Shown in pieces: positions 27,463-35,948 of a DNA stretch of 64,000 nt (positions are counted from its first letter, which is position 1; each line of letters opens with the position of its first letter). Position numbers and translations under genes: made by a program. The notes under the pieces were generated by a model. That model was not told where the DNA came from and did no database searches. It saw only the letters and a list, made by a program, of their open reading frames with translations. The DNA comes from CAUUJV01 sp963545565. GTDB taxonomy: Bacteria; Actinomycetota; Actinomycetes; Actinomycetales; Bifidobacteriaceae. The stretch lies in the NCBI GenBank assembly GCA_963545565.1, contig CAUUJV010000004.1, positions 55,383-119,382 on the forward strand. The letters run 5' to 3'.

Positions 27463-28496
27463 TACAACGCTTCTACAATATTCTGCATTGCTTCTTTTGC
27501 CTCTGGAATTGGCAGGATTGGCCATACGTGCCCCATCTCTTCGCCAATATGCAAGCGAGTTTGCACATTAGCTTCTGTGAGAGAGGCTGCAAAATCGACA
27601 ATATCGGGGTAGAAGAGTTCACGAGTACCGGCAAAAAGCGTCACCTGATCAAGCTCTTTTAGTGTGCTTAAATCGCCATTAGCTGGGGAAACGCGGTAAT
27701 CAGTGGTGCTCACATCACCGGCCCAATACTGGCCATCAACGATGAGAGCATTACGACCAATCATGGTATCAAGCTCGTCATAGTGTGTGCTCTCCTCGTG
27801 AGACATTGTCACATCAACCCATGGGGAAAGCAAAATAGCTGAATTTGGCAGGGTAATAGATTTTTTCGCCCAATCGAGCATAAGCCCCAAAGCCATGCCG
27901 CCGCCTGCACTGTCACCTGCGATTACAATGCGTTTATCAGGGTTTGCCTTGCGAATCTGCTTATAGAGTTCTGTAATCTTAGGGAAAACATCCGAAACCG
28001 TGGCAAAAGGAGCCACCTGATAATCAGGCGCGTAAACAACGGCTTTAGTTTTCTGTGTGAGTTTTTCTAGGAAAGGCATATAGGACGCTAACATGCTACT
28101 TACGTATCCGCCACCATGAATGTACAGAATAACAGTGCCGAGCTCTGAATTGCTGAGAATTCTAGGCTTGCCATCTGCCATAGTTACTGGGCGAATGCGA
28201 TAAGTAGTCATGCTTGCGGTGAGCTCATCGTTGCCGTCATCAAAAACGTCGATATTACTGTATTGAGAAGTGAGGAAAGTAGGGAATTGGTTAAAGTTTT
28301 CTCCATGAAGTTTAACTTCTTCGAGCCGTGCCCTCTCCTCATCCATCGATGGCTTCTTAACGGTGACTTTGAGAAGAGAATTAGCAGCAGTGGCAGCGCC
28401 AGAGCGGAAGAACGTTTTGCGCGAGTAGGCGTCAAAAGCAAAGTAGCTTGCAGCTAGTGTGCCTGCAGCCAGAGCGAGTTTAGTAAGTTTATTCAT
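27462..28496 (-). CDS. Alpha/beta hydrolase, hormone-sensitive-lipase family esterase
   Basis: 344 aa from ATG at 28496 (MNKLTKLALAAG), which overlaps the end of the PAP2 gene by 8 nt. A hydrophobic N-terminal segment (about 4-20) could be a signal or anchor. The HSL-type oxyanion motif HGGGYVSSM lies near 126, the nucleophile is in GDSAGGG near 200, a YRVSP...D segment near 270 and the EMGHVWPI histidine near 325 complete the triad. It should hydrolyse short-chain carboxyl esters; the natural substrate is unknown. The overlap with the PAP2 phosphatase suggests one transcript. Confidence 0.88.
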   Translation of the reverse strand: MNKLTKLALAAGTLAASYFAFDAYSRKTFFRSGAATAANSLLKVTVKKPSMDEERARLEEVKLHGENFNQFPTFLTSQYSNIDVFDDGNDELTASMTTYRIRPVTMADGKPRILSNSELGTVILYIHGGGYVSSMLASYMPFLEKLTQKTKAVVYAPDYQVAPFATVSDVFPKITELYKQIRKANPDKRIVIAGDSAGGGMALGLMLDWAKKSITLPNSAILLSPWVDVTMSHEESTHYDELDTMIGRNALIVDGQYWAGDVSTTDYRVSPANGDLSTLKELDQVTLFAGTRELFYPDIVDFAASLTEANVQTRLHIGEEMGHVWPILPIPEAKEAMQNIVEAL

Positions 28497-29193
28497 CTGT
28501 GCTCCGTTCAACAATGAGTGGATTTGAGTGATTTGAGTAACGAGAATAGATGATTGCAGCCAATGCCACAATAGTTACGCCGAGCAACCAACCTACAGCA
28601 ACATCCGTGAACCAATGATGAGCCAAATAGATTCGGCTCCAACCAATGCACAGAGGTAATGCAAAACTAACAATATTTGATATGTATTTGACAACAATAT
28701 GTGCAGTTGAAAAAGTAATCAGAAGTGCGAGCACACCCCAAAAAACAGTGGAATTAAAAGTGTGGCCAGACGGGAATGAGTAAGGATCTTCCACAGAACT
28801 AATACGCAAAACTTTAGGTGGACGAGCTCTTTTCACAATGTTTTTAATGATGAAGCAGATTGAAGCAGAAGCAGCGATGGCTGCAGCTTGAAACAGAGCT
28901 TCCACTCTTCTGCGCCGAATGAGCCACGTTGCTACGGCAATCACTGTTAATACGATAAGGCTGATTGTGGAGCCGACCATGGTCAAAAATAGTGCAATAG
29001 GGGTGAGCACATTTGTACGGTGAATAACCGACCAAGCAGTAATGCCAGTATCCAAACGTCCTATTACGGGTGAGCCGGCGACAACATAAAAACTTACAAT
29101 CGCGGCAATAAAAAGAGCCACGGCTACTTTTACTGCGCACACAGTGATGTAGTTACGGTAAACAAAGTTTTGCAGGGATTTAAAAACGTGCAT
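28489..29193 (-). CDS. PAP2-family membrane phosphatase
   Basis: 234 aa with five or six hydrophobic helices. The three PAP2 signature blocks are visible: KRARPPK near 116, PSGHTF near 137 and SRIYLAHHWFTDV near 185, giving the catalytic histidines and arginine on the outer face. Family members dephosphorylate lipid phosphates such as undecaprenyl diphosphate or phosphatidate, so a role in carrier-lipid recycling is possible but not shown by the sequence. It precedes the esterase gene with an 8-nt overlap. Confidence 0.9.
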   Translation of the reverse strand: MHVFKSLQNFVYRNYITVCAVKVAVALFIAAIVSFYVVAGSPVIGRLDTGITAWSVIHRTNVLTPIALFLTMVGSTISLIVLTVIAVATWLIRRRRVEALFQAAAIAASASICFIIKNIVKRARPPKVLRISSVEDPYSFPSGHTFNSTVFWGVLALLITFSTAHIVVKYISNIVSFALPLCIGWSRIYLAHHWFTDVAVGWLLGVTIVALAAIIYSRYSNHSNPLIVERSTDE

Positions 29194-29242
29194 AGGAATA
29201 GAAGAACATGGAATTAGAAGGAATAAGAGCGGACTAGAGGTT

Positions 29243-29827
29243 TTAGCATTCGCTGACGTCTGCTTTGTAGAAGTTCACAAAGGAGCGAGATGGTGTTGGG
29301 CCACGCTGACCTTGGTAGTGTGAGCCGTTCTCATCGCTGCCATAAGGGAATTCGGCTGCGCTGCTCAAATCAAAGAAACACATCTGCCCAATCTTCATGC
29401 CTGGCCACAATTTCACAGGTAAAGTGCTCACGTTGGAAAGTTCAAGAGTGATATGCCCCTCGAATCCAGGGTCTATAAAGCCTGCCGTGGAGTGGGTAAG
29501 AATGCCTAAGCGGCCAAGAGAACTTTTGCCTTCAAGACGAGAAGCAATGTCGCTACCAAGCTTCACATATTCCCATGTAGATCCCAAAATAAACTCACCA
29601 GGATGCAAAATCCATGGCTCATCTGGGGCAACTTCAAACTGCTCTGTGAGTTCACCCTGGTCTTCAGCTGGATCCACATAGGTGTATTTATGGTTATTGA
29701 AAACGCGGAAAAACCGGTCGAGACGCACATCAATAGATGCTGGCTGCACCATGTCATCAGACCATGGAGTTAGTGAAATACGGCCAGTTTCATGAGCAGC
29801 TTTAATATCGCGATCGCTAAGCAGCAT
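29243..29827 (-). CDS. dcd: dCTP deaminase
   Basis: 194 aa, the usual length. It converts dCTP to dUTP (and in some Actinobacteria also hydrolyses dUTP to dUMP) for thymidylate synthesis. Recognised by MLLSDRDIK at the N-terminus, the [21 protein letters not shown] active-site block near 110-130 (with the conserved Ser/Arg, and Glu in the following [10 protein letters not shown]), and a C-terminal GQRGPTPS lid. It is 50 nt upstream of the PAP2 gene on the same strand; the divergent carboxylesterase starts 169 nt away. Confidence 0.95.
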   Translation of the reverse strand: MLLSDRDIKAAHETGRISLTPWSDDMVQPASIDVRLDRFFRVFNNHKYTYVDPAEDQGELTEQFEVAPDEPWILHPGEFILGSTWEYVKLGSDIASRLEGKSSLGRLGILTHSTAGFIDPGFEGHITLELSNVSTLPVKLWPGMKIGQMCFFDLSSAAEFPYGSDENGSHYQGQRGPTPSRSFVNFYKADVSEC

Positions 29828-29996
29828 ACTGTCTCCAAATCTCCGAGAAGCTTCAAGCAGCTTCGAAAACGTCGAAAAACTGAGGTGCCCGCAACGCGTA
29901 AAAGTATGCGAAAAAGGGCATATTCACAGTAATTGTACGTCACACTCATGGCATAACTCGCATACAAACATAAGCCACGCTGGTATGGTGTGAATT

Positions 29997-30797
29997 ATGG
30001 ATGAAAAGTTCCCCACTATAGATCCTGGACGAGAAGCCACAGTGGTTCCTGGTCGATTTGGCGATACTGTGCGTGTAGAGCACGCAATGTGGTCTCGTGG
30101 GCGTGGAATGAACAATCCTCGCAGACCACTTTTTATTCTGCTGCATGGTTGGGGGTCTAATGAGGTTGATATTGCTGACTTCTTTAACAGTTACATTTCG
30201 CCGTTCTCTGATTATGCTTCTCTGCGCGCTCCGTTGACTTTGTTGGAATCTTCCGATATGGATCCTGAGCTTGGAGTTTCTGGCGCGGGGACGCCAGCGA
30301 CTGGTGGGCTCGGCTCTGGAGCCTTTACATGGTTCCATGATTGCGTTCCTGCCGGCGAAGATCTGGATCACGACATGTATGCCGCTACTCTCGCAATTGA
30401 TGAATGGGTGGCAGATACGATTCCTGAAGAGCGTGAAGTGATTCCCGTGGGATTCTCGCAAGGGGGTGCGCTTGCTGTTCATTTACTACGGTTGAATCCT
30501 GAGCGATACAAGGCAGCTGCTTGCCTTTCTGGTTTTCTTGCTCCTGCGATTGTTGATGGTGTTGCCCCGAATGACAAACTTTTGCAGCATCTCGCTCCAC
30601 CTGTCTTCTATGGATTTGGGTTGCGTGATGACGTTATTAAGCGTTCTGAGTCTAATGGTCTTGCAGCTTTTTTGGAAGAAAATACATACTTAAAAATTCG
30701 TGAGTACAAGCCCCTTGATCACGCTGTGAGCCTTGATGAATGTAATGACCTGCGTCAGTGGCTTATGGACATCGGTGCTTCTAGTGGTGTTATGTAA
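29997..30797 (+). CDS. Phospholipase/carboxylesterase-like alpha/beta hydrolase
   Basis: 266 aa. The fold is of the YpfH/EstB carboxylesterase type: LHGWGSNE near 45 for the oxyanion hole, nucleophile GFSQGGA near 155, a following AACLSGF strand, and the acid and histidine near GLRDDV and PLDHAVS towards the C-terminus. It has no signal peptide and should act in the cytosol on small ester or lysophospholipid substrates. It is the first gene of a rightward run with a small membrane protein and ftsY, separated from the latter by short gaps. Confidence 0.88.
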   Translation: MDEKFPTIDPGREATVVPGRFGDTVRVEHAMWSRGRGMNNPRRPLFILLHGWGSNEVDIADFFNSYISPFSDYASLRAPLTLLESSDMDPELGVSGAGTPATGGLGSGAFTWFHDCVPAGEDLDHDMYAATLAIDEWVADTIPEEREVIPVGFSQGGALAVHLLRLNPERYKAAACLSGFLAPAIVDGVAPNDKLLQHLAPPVFYGFGLRDDVIKRSESNGLAAFLEENTYLKIREYKPLDHAVSLDECNDLRQWLMDIGASSGVM

Positions 30798-30806
30798 AAT
30801 TAAGGC

Positions 30807-31148
30807 ATGAGTAAATTCCTCTTCATCGCCTTTTGGGTAATCATTATTGCGTTACTCATTGCGTATATTCTGTATCTTGCTCTTGGGGATGCAAAGTCTC
30901 ACGGTCAGGAAAGCGGATTAGGCTATGTTGAGGTAATCGATGATGCTGAAAAAATCAGGTCTGCTAGAAATGTTCCGCCTACTACGCGCATTGCGGGTAT
31001 GCCAGTTTCATTTGAGCCGCAGCCAGATATTCGTGAGCGCGTAAACGAAGAACGTGCTAATTACACAGAAGATATGACGATGGAAACTCCTGTGTATATT
31101 GGCGTGAATTCTTCTGTGGTTGAAGTGCGTGCTATCAAAGCTAAGTAA
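30807..31148 (+). CDS. Small single-helix membrane protein, unknown function
   Basis: 113 aa, starting 9 nt after the carboxylesterase stop, so co-transcribed. One N-terminal hydrophobic helix (about 4-26) precedes a hydrophilic domain of about 85 residues with no motif I recognise. It lies directly before ftsY, but no functional link is known. The composition (many Glu, Arg, Val) is that of a normal expressed protein. Confidence 0.7.
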   Translation: MSKFLFIAFWVIIIALLIAYILYLALGDAKSHGQESGLGYVEVIDDAEKIRSARNVPPTTRIAGMPVSFEPQPDIRERVNEERANYTEDMTMETPVYIGVNSSVVEVRAIKAK

Positions 31149-31191
31149 AGGCTAAATAAAAAAGTCATAAGGGAAGTAAAAGGAAAAAGTA

Positions 31192-32388
31192 ATGGGTTCG
31201 TCCGCGCTAATTTGGGTTGTTGTTGCCGCTGTTGCAGTTATTGTGATTGCTGTAATCGTAGGAATTGTTTTATCTTGTAAAAAATCTTCTTCTGAATCTG
31301 CTGATACTAATCAGGTTGTTGAGCAGTCTGTACAAGAAACTGCGGAATCTGTTTCACAAGTGCAAGAACCTGCCGATTCGCACAGCGTAGAAGAGAAATC
31401 TGAATCTGAATCTAAGGCTGTAGTTGAAGCTCCGACTGAGCCAGCTTTTGAAAAGCCTGAAGATTCACGCTCTCGCCTTGTGCGTTTGCGCTCGCGTTTG
31501 TCTCGCAGCTCGAACCCATTTGGTAAAGCGCTTTTTTCTATTTTGACTCGTGAAAATTTGACCGAGGCTGATTGGGAAGATGTGGAAGATACTCTGCTTC
31601 TTGCTGATGTAGGCGCTGAGGCTAGTGAGGAGCTCGTCAATGAGCTGCGCACCGATGCGCGCGTAACCGGTGAAAAAGATCCGGAAGCCATTCGTGAAAT
31701 GCTGCGCTCGCGTTTGCTTGATTTGGTAGGGCGTGACATGGATCGCACTTTGAAGGCCAACCGTGAGGATGCAAAGAAGCCATCCGTAATTATTATGGTG
31801 GGCGTTAACGGTTCCGGAAAGACCACCACAACGGGCAAACTTTCCCGTCTGTTTGTTTCTGAAGGTAAAAAAGTCGTGCTTGGTGCAGCAGATACTTTCC
31901 GCGCAGCAGCCGCAGATCAGCTTGAAACATGGGGTAATCGCGTTAACGTACCAGTGGTTCGCAGCGATCACGACAACGCAGATCCAGCTTCTGTAGCATT
32001 TGAAGCAGCAAAAGAAGCGTCTCAAACTGAAGCAGATGTTCTTATTGTGGATACTGCTGGTCGTTTACAAAATAAAGCAAACCTCATGGATGAGCTTGGC
32101 AAGATTCGTCGAGTTGTGGAGAAAACTCTTCCTGTTGATGAGGTGCTTCTAGTGCTCGACGCCACCACTGGTCAGAACGGCATGGAGCAGGCAAAGGTGT
32201 TTGCTGAAGCCATTGGAATTACTGGAATTGTTCTCAGTAAGCTCGATGGATCTGCAAAGGGTGGCATTGTAGTTTCAGTTCAAAAAACTCTCGGAGTGCC
32301 GGTCAAACTCGTTGGTTTGGGCGAAGGGCCAGATGATCTTTCTGAATTTGATGCTGAATCGTTTGTTAACGGAATTTTAGGCGATTAA
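31192..32388 (+). CDS. ftsY: Signal recognition particle receptor FtsY
   Basis: 398 aa after AAAGGAAAAAG. It is the membrane receptor that docks SRP-ribosome complexes on the translocon. An N-terminal membrane helix (about 4-27) and an acidic Ser/Glu-rich A domain (about 30-90) precede the N domain (about 95-190) and the SRP GTPase G domain with GVNGSGKTTTTGKLS, DTFRAAAADQL, DTAGRLQNK, SKLDGSAKGG and GLGEGPDDLSEF. Length and the helix-plus-acidic-domain plan are typical of Actinobacteria. Confidence 0.97.
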   Translation: MGSSALIWVVVAAVAVIVIAVIVGIVLSCKKSSSESADTNQVVEQSVQETAESVSQVQEPADSHSVEEKSESESKAVVEAPTEPAFEKPEDSRSRLVRLRSRLSRSSNPFGKALFSILTRENLTEADWEDVEDTLLLADVGAEASEELVNELRTDARVTGEKDPEAIREMLRSRLLDLVGRDMDRTLKANREDAKKPSVIIMVGVNGSGKTTTTGKLSRLFVSEGKKVVLGAADTFRAAAADQLETWGNRVNVPVVRSDHDNADPASVAFEAAKEASQTEADVLIVDTAGRLQNKANLMDELGKIRRVVEKTLPVDEVLLVLDATTGQNGMEQAKVFAEAIGITGIVLSKLDGSAKGGIVVSVQKTLGVPVKLVGLGEGPDDLSEFDAESFVNGILGD

Positions 32389-32479
32389 CCTTAGCGTAAC
32401 TTCGCATCAACCTAAGCGAAATTAAATCCTCCCACTATAAACCTAGGTTCACAGTACATGGGAAAAGCCCCGTGAAAGT

Positions 32480-32488
32480 TGTGGATAA
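32480..32488 (-). promoter_or_regulatory. Isolated perfect DnaA-box-like 9-mer
   Basis: TGTGGATAA, the reverse of TTATCCACA, lies 22 nt upstream of the amt start in the 122-nt ftsY-amt spacer. A single box may be chance, but it matches the cluster 3.2 kb downstream. Confidence 0.4.
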
Positions 32489-32510
32489 CGGTTATGTAGG
32501 GGAGGGTTTT

Positions 32511-33794
32511 ATGAATTCAGGAGATGCTGCATGGATGCTGATTGCTACAGCACTCGTGCTTTTAATGACGCCAGCTGTGGCATTCTTCTACGGCGGTATG
32601 GTTCGAGCCAAAGCAGTTCTGAACATGCTGATGCTTTCCGTGGGCGCAATTGTGGTTGCAAGCCTCGTGTGGGTAGGATGGGGCTGGTCTATTGCATATG
32701 CAGGTAAGAGCGTGGGAGGAATCTTTGGCGATCCAATCACTGGTTTCTTCCTTCGTGATGTTATTACCGTAAAAGACGATGTTTATACATCTGCCTCGCT
32801 TGGCTCTACAGGAACGTATCCACAAACAATCGATGTTGCATTCCAGCTCACTTTTGCTGTGATTAGCGTAGCGCTGATTACTGGTGCAATTGCAGAGCGT
32901 GTGAAGTTCAGCACATGGCTGGTATTCGTGGCATTATGGACTACTTTTGTGTATGCTCCGATGGCTCATATGGTGTGGAACGGCGGTCTGCTAAGCTCCG
33001 ACGGCCTTATTTCTCAACTTATTGGTGCAAGTGCCCACGATTTTGCAGGTGGAACAGTTGTCCACATCAATGCCGCAGTTTCTGCTCTGATTGTTGTGCT
33101 CGTAATTGGTAATCGTCGTGGTTTCGGCAGTGAACCTATGAAGCCTCATAATGTTCCATTTGTTGTGCTTGGTGCATTCCTATTGCTCTTTGGGTGGATG
33201 GGCTTCAATGGTGGATCTGCTTTTGCTGCAAACGGAACTGCTGGCTACACACTTGTCACTACTATTGCTGCTGCAGCTGCTGCAACCCTTGGATGGGTAA
33301 TTATGGAGCGTATTCGCACGGGTAAATATACAGCTGTAGGTGCTGCATCTGGTATGGTTGCTGGCCTTGTTGGCATTACTCCTGCTGCAGATGTTGTTTC
33401 TCCGTTCTGGGCTATTGTTATTGGTCTCGCTGCTGGTGCAATCTGCTTCTTTGCAGTCTCTGTGAAGTACAAGCTGGGATTCGACGATTCTCTTGATGTT
33501 GTTGGCGTGCATGGTGTGGGCGGCGTCATTGGAACTGTTCTTTTGGGTCTATTCTCTGTTTCTGGAGGATTATTCACTACTGGCAGCGCACGTCTTGTTA
33601 TTGTTCAGATTTTGATTGCTTTGTTTACTATCGTGTTCTCTGGGGCACTAACGTGGATTATTGCGTTCGGGTTGCACAAGACTATGGGATGGCGAGTCAA
33701 TCCATATGAAGAAATGCAAGGAATCGATATTTCTCACCATGGCGAACGTGGCTATGAGCTGGGAACAATTTCTCGCTCCAATATTCGTAGATAG
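32511..33794 (+). CDS. amt: Ammonium transporter (Amt/MEP/Rh family)
   Basis: 427 aa from ATG at 32511, preceded by GGGGAGGG; an upstream in-frame ATG at 32472 is unlikely. Eleven membrane helices are expected. Family marks: AFFYGGMVRAK near the N-terminus, the DFAGGTVVHINAAVSALI signature near 180 with one pore histidine, and VGVHGVGGVIGT near 330 with the second. It conducts ammonium into the cell. The glnK gene follows 58 nt downstream, as in most bacteria; the PII protein can block the pore when nitrogen is sufficient. Confidence 0.96.
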   Translation: MNSGDAAWMLIATALVLLMTPAVAFFYGGMVRAKAVLNMLMLSVGAIVVASLVWVGWGWSIAYAGKSVGGIFGDPITGFFLRDVITVKDDVYTSASLGSTGTYPQTIDVAFQLTFAVISVALITGAIAERVKFSTWLVFVALWTTFVYAPMAHMVWNGGLLSSDGLISQLIGASAHDFAGGTVVHINAAVSALIVVLVIGNRRGFGSEPMKPHNVPFVVLGAFLLLFGWMGFNGGSAFAANGTAGYTLVTTIAAAAAATLGWVIMERIRTGKYTAVGAASGMVAGLVGITPAADVVSPFWAIVIGLAAGAICFFAVSVKYKLGFDDSLDVVGVHGVGGVIGTVLLGLFSVSGGLFTTGSARLVIVQILIALFTIVFSGALTWIIAFGLHKTMGWRVNPYEEMQGIDISHHGERGYELGTISRSNIRR

Positions 33795-33816
33795 AAATCA
33801 CAGAATTTTTGCGTAA

Positions 33817-34190
<374 letters not shown>

Positions 34191-34191
<1 letters not shown>

Positions 34192-34211
34192 GAGCTATTA
34201 CGCTTAGCTCT
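34191..34211. terminator. Hairpin between convergent glnK and MATE genes
   Basis: AGAGCTA (34191-34197) and TAGCTCT (34205-34211) form a perfect 7-bp stem with a 7-nt loop, overlapping both stop regions. No strong T run follows in either direction. Confidence 0.45.
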
Positions 34212-35580
34212 GTTGTGCGGCAGAACTTCGGTGTAAATCTGCAATAGCTTTATCAATCCACGCGTTAGAGTGTGCTCGCCAAACGTTTGCGAGAGCTCTT
34301 AATCCAAGGTAAACGAAGCAGAAAGCAATCCAAATACTCAGTACTTTTGCATAAGCAGGTACTGAGTATTTTTCGTAGAACCAGCCCATTGCATAAAGCA
34401 CACCAATATATGATGCTGCAGAAATCGTGCAAGTAATTGATAGATAAATGAAGTCTCCAGCCCCGAGTAGCACGCCTTCGAGCGCAAAGGCCAATCCCTG
34501 TAAGGGGAATGAAAGAGCCACAATCACAAGAGAAATCCGCATGAAGCGAGCAGTTAATGATGCTGTGGTAAAAAGTCCTGTTCCAAACGCTGCAATACAT
34601 AACATGATAGCCGCAAGGAATACTCCAAAAATAGCACCAATAACGCCGGTATCGACCATAACATCGTGAGCTTTTTTGCGTTGATTAGCGCCAATTTGTG
34701 CAGCTACAAGAGTCTGCCCAGCAATAGAGACGGCATCAAGAGCGTTTGCAGAGAAATTCCACACAGAATTTGTTGCCTGATAGCTTGCGAGAACATGTGT
34801 GCCCATAGACGCAGTAATAGCAACCGTTGCAATCATTGCTATGCGAAGAGCAAGAGTACGAATAAAAAGAGGAAGGCCATCTGAAGCACTGCCAAGAATT
34901 CCGCGAATGTGCGGTCTTAAACTCACACCATTTTTACGCGCATAATTCAATGCAATCACAGTCATGTAGATGCCCATTGCCCACTGTGCGATGCAGGTAG
35001 CGATGCCAGAGCCAGCTACGCCCCATCCAAAACCATAGATGAAGAGAACATCAAGCACGGTATTCAGCACGGCGGCAGCCACAGCAACATAAAGTGTAGT
35101 TTTGATATGTTGCATTCCTCGTAGAATTCCAGTAGCCGCATAAGATAGGAGCATGCCAGTAACACCTAGTACAACGCATTGTGTATAAGTTACTGCCGGC
35201 TTCACGGTTTCTCCATTTGCGCCGAGGGCTACGCACAGAGGTTGTGCACAACTCAGAATTACCGCAGTGAGCGCAATTCCAATCATCGCAGCAAGCCATA
35301 GCCCATTTATTCCAGCTTGCATACCTTCTTTTGTGCGTCCTGCACCGAGTAATTTCGAAACCTGTGATGTGGTGGAATATGCAAGAAAAATGCACAGGCC
35401 TACTGCGGTCAAAACGATGGTGGATCCAAGAGAAAGCCCTGCAAGAGCAGAATCGCCCAGATGTCCAACGATTGCAGTGTCTATAAGCACAAATAGTGGA
35501 TCTGCAACAAGTTGCCCAAAAGCAGGAATAGCAAGGCGAACTATTTCACGCCGAGTCAGTGCAGCCGTTGATTGTGCCAT
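34204..35580 (-). CDS. MATE-family efflux transporter (DinF-like)
   Basis: 458 aa with about 12 hydrophobic helices in two similar halves. It begins with REIVRLAIPAFGQLVADPLFVLIDTAIVGHLG, the helix-1 block of DinF-type MATE proteins, and repeats a LIGANQRKKA-type loop in the second half. Such transporters export toxic organic cations or metabolites using Na+ or H+ gradients. There is no adjacent regulator. The upstream spacer (35581-35948) is shared with dnaB and holds the DnaA-box cluster, so its expression could be influenced by DnaA. Confidence 0.92.
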   Translation of the reverse strand: MAQSTAALTRREIVRLAIPAFGQLVADPLFVLIDTAIVGHLGDSALAGLSLGSTIVLTAVGLCIFLAYSTTSQVSKLLGAGRTKEGMQAGINGLWLAAMIGIALTAVILSCAQPLCVALGANGETVKPAVTYTQCVVLGVTGMLLSYAATGILRGMQHIKTTLYVAVAAAVLNTVLDVLFIYGFGWGVAGSGIATCIAQWAMGIYMTVIALNYARKNGVSLRPHIRGILGSASDGLPLFIRTLALRIAMIATVAITASMGTHVLASYQATNSVWNFSANALDAVSIAGQTLVAAQIGANQRKKAHDVMVDTGVIGAIFGVFLAAIMLCIAAFGTGLFTTASLTARFMRISLVIVALSFPLQGLAFALEGVLLGAGDFIYLSITCTISAASYIGVLYAMGWFYEKYSVPAYAKVLSIWIAFCFVYLGLRALANVWRAHSNAWIDKAIADLHRSSAAQQS

Positions 35581-35598
35581 GGATTTTCCTAGTTTTTT

Positions 35599-35628
35599 GT
35601 GTTGGATGGTTTGGTGTTGGGTTGTTTG
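35599..35628. repeat. 15-bp tandem duplication upstream of the MATE gene
   Basis: GTGTTGGATGGTTTG and GTGTTGGGTTGTTTG (13 of 15 identical) lie head to tail, 19 nt upstream of the MATE start, in a T/G-rich stretch. Confidence 0.7.
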
Positions 35629-35721
35629 ATTACTGGGTAGCTCAAGTAGTCTAAGTTTCTTTTTAAGCCATCGTGTACCACATATACGACATGCTTGACG
35701 CTGTTAATTGTGAAGATTTTA

Positions 35722-35837
35722 TTATCAACAAGTTATCCACTGCGTTATCCCCATGATGTGGATAAGTCGAGAATCTATCCACGTAGACACGCCTATAATG
35801 TGGATAACTTTTTTCAAGCTTCTGCGTGTTATCCACA
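35722..35837. promoter_or_regulatory. Cluster of seven DnaA-box-like sites upstream of dnaB (oriC-like or DnaA-titration element)
   Basis: Sites relative to TTATCCACA: 35722-35730 TTATCAACA (+, one mismatch), 35733-35741 TTATCCACT (+, one), 35745-35753 TTATCCCCA (+, one), 35757-35765 (-, perfect), 35775-35783 CTATCCACG (+, two), 35799-35807 (-, perfect), 35829-35837 (+, perfect). An A+T-rich stretch follows (about 35840-35915). The rest of the 368-nt spacer holds the 15-bp repeat and presumably the dnaB and MATE promoters. The main origin is expected near dnaA, which is not in the window. Confidence 0.8.
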
Positions 35838-35948
35838 ATGAGTATTTGTATGTAAAACCAAAAAAGTAGCTATTTTTATAAAATTTCACTCATTTAACTC
35901 TAAAATAATTCAGTTCTGAGAGATACCTCTCAAAGTACAATCGGAGTT

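Noticed and set aside
28263..28457. Small plus-strand frame inside the HSL-type esterase gene
   Set aside because: Antisense to the N-terminal coding region with no start signal or known domain.
35722..35837. Calling the DnaA-box cluster the chromosomal origin oriC
   Set aside because: dnaA, dnaN, rpmH and the usual origin neighbours are not in the window and the murJ end suggests the origin lies to the left; skew could not be computed.
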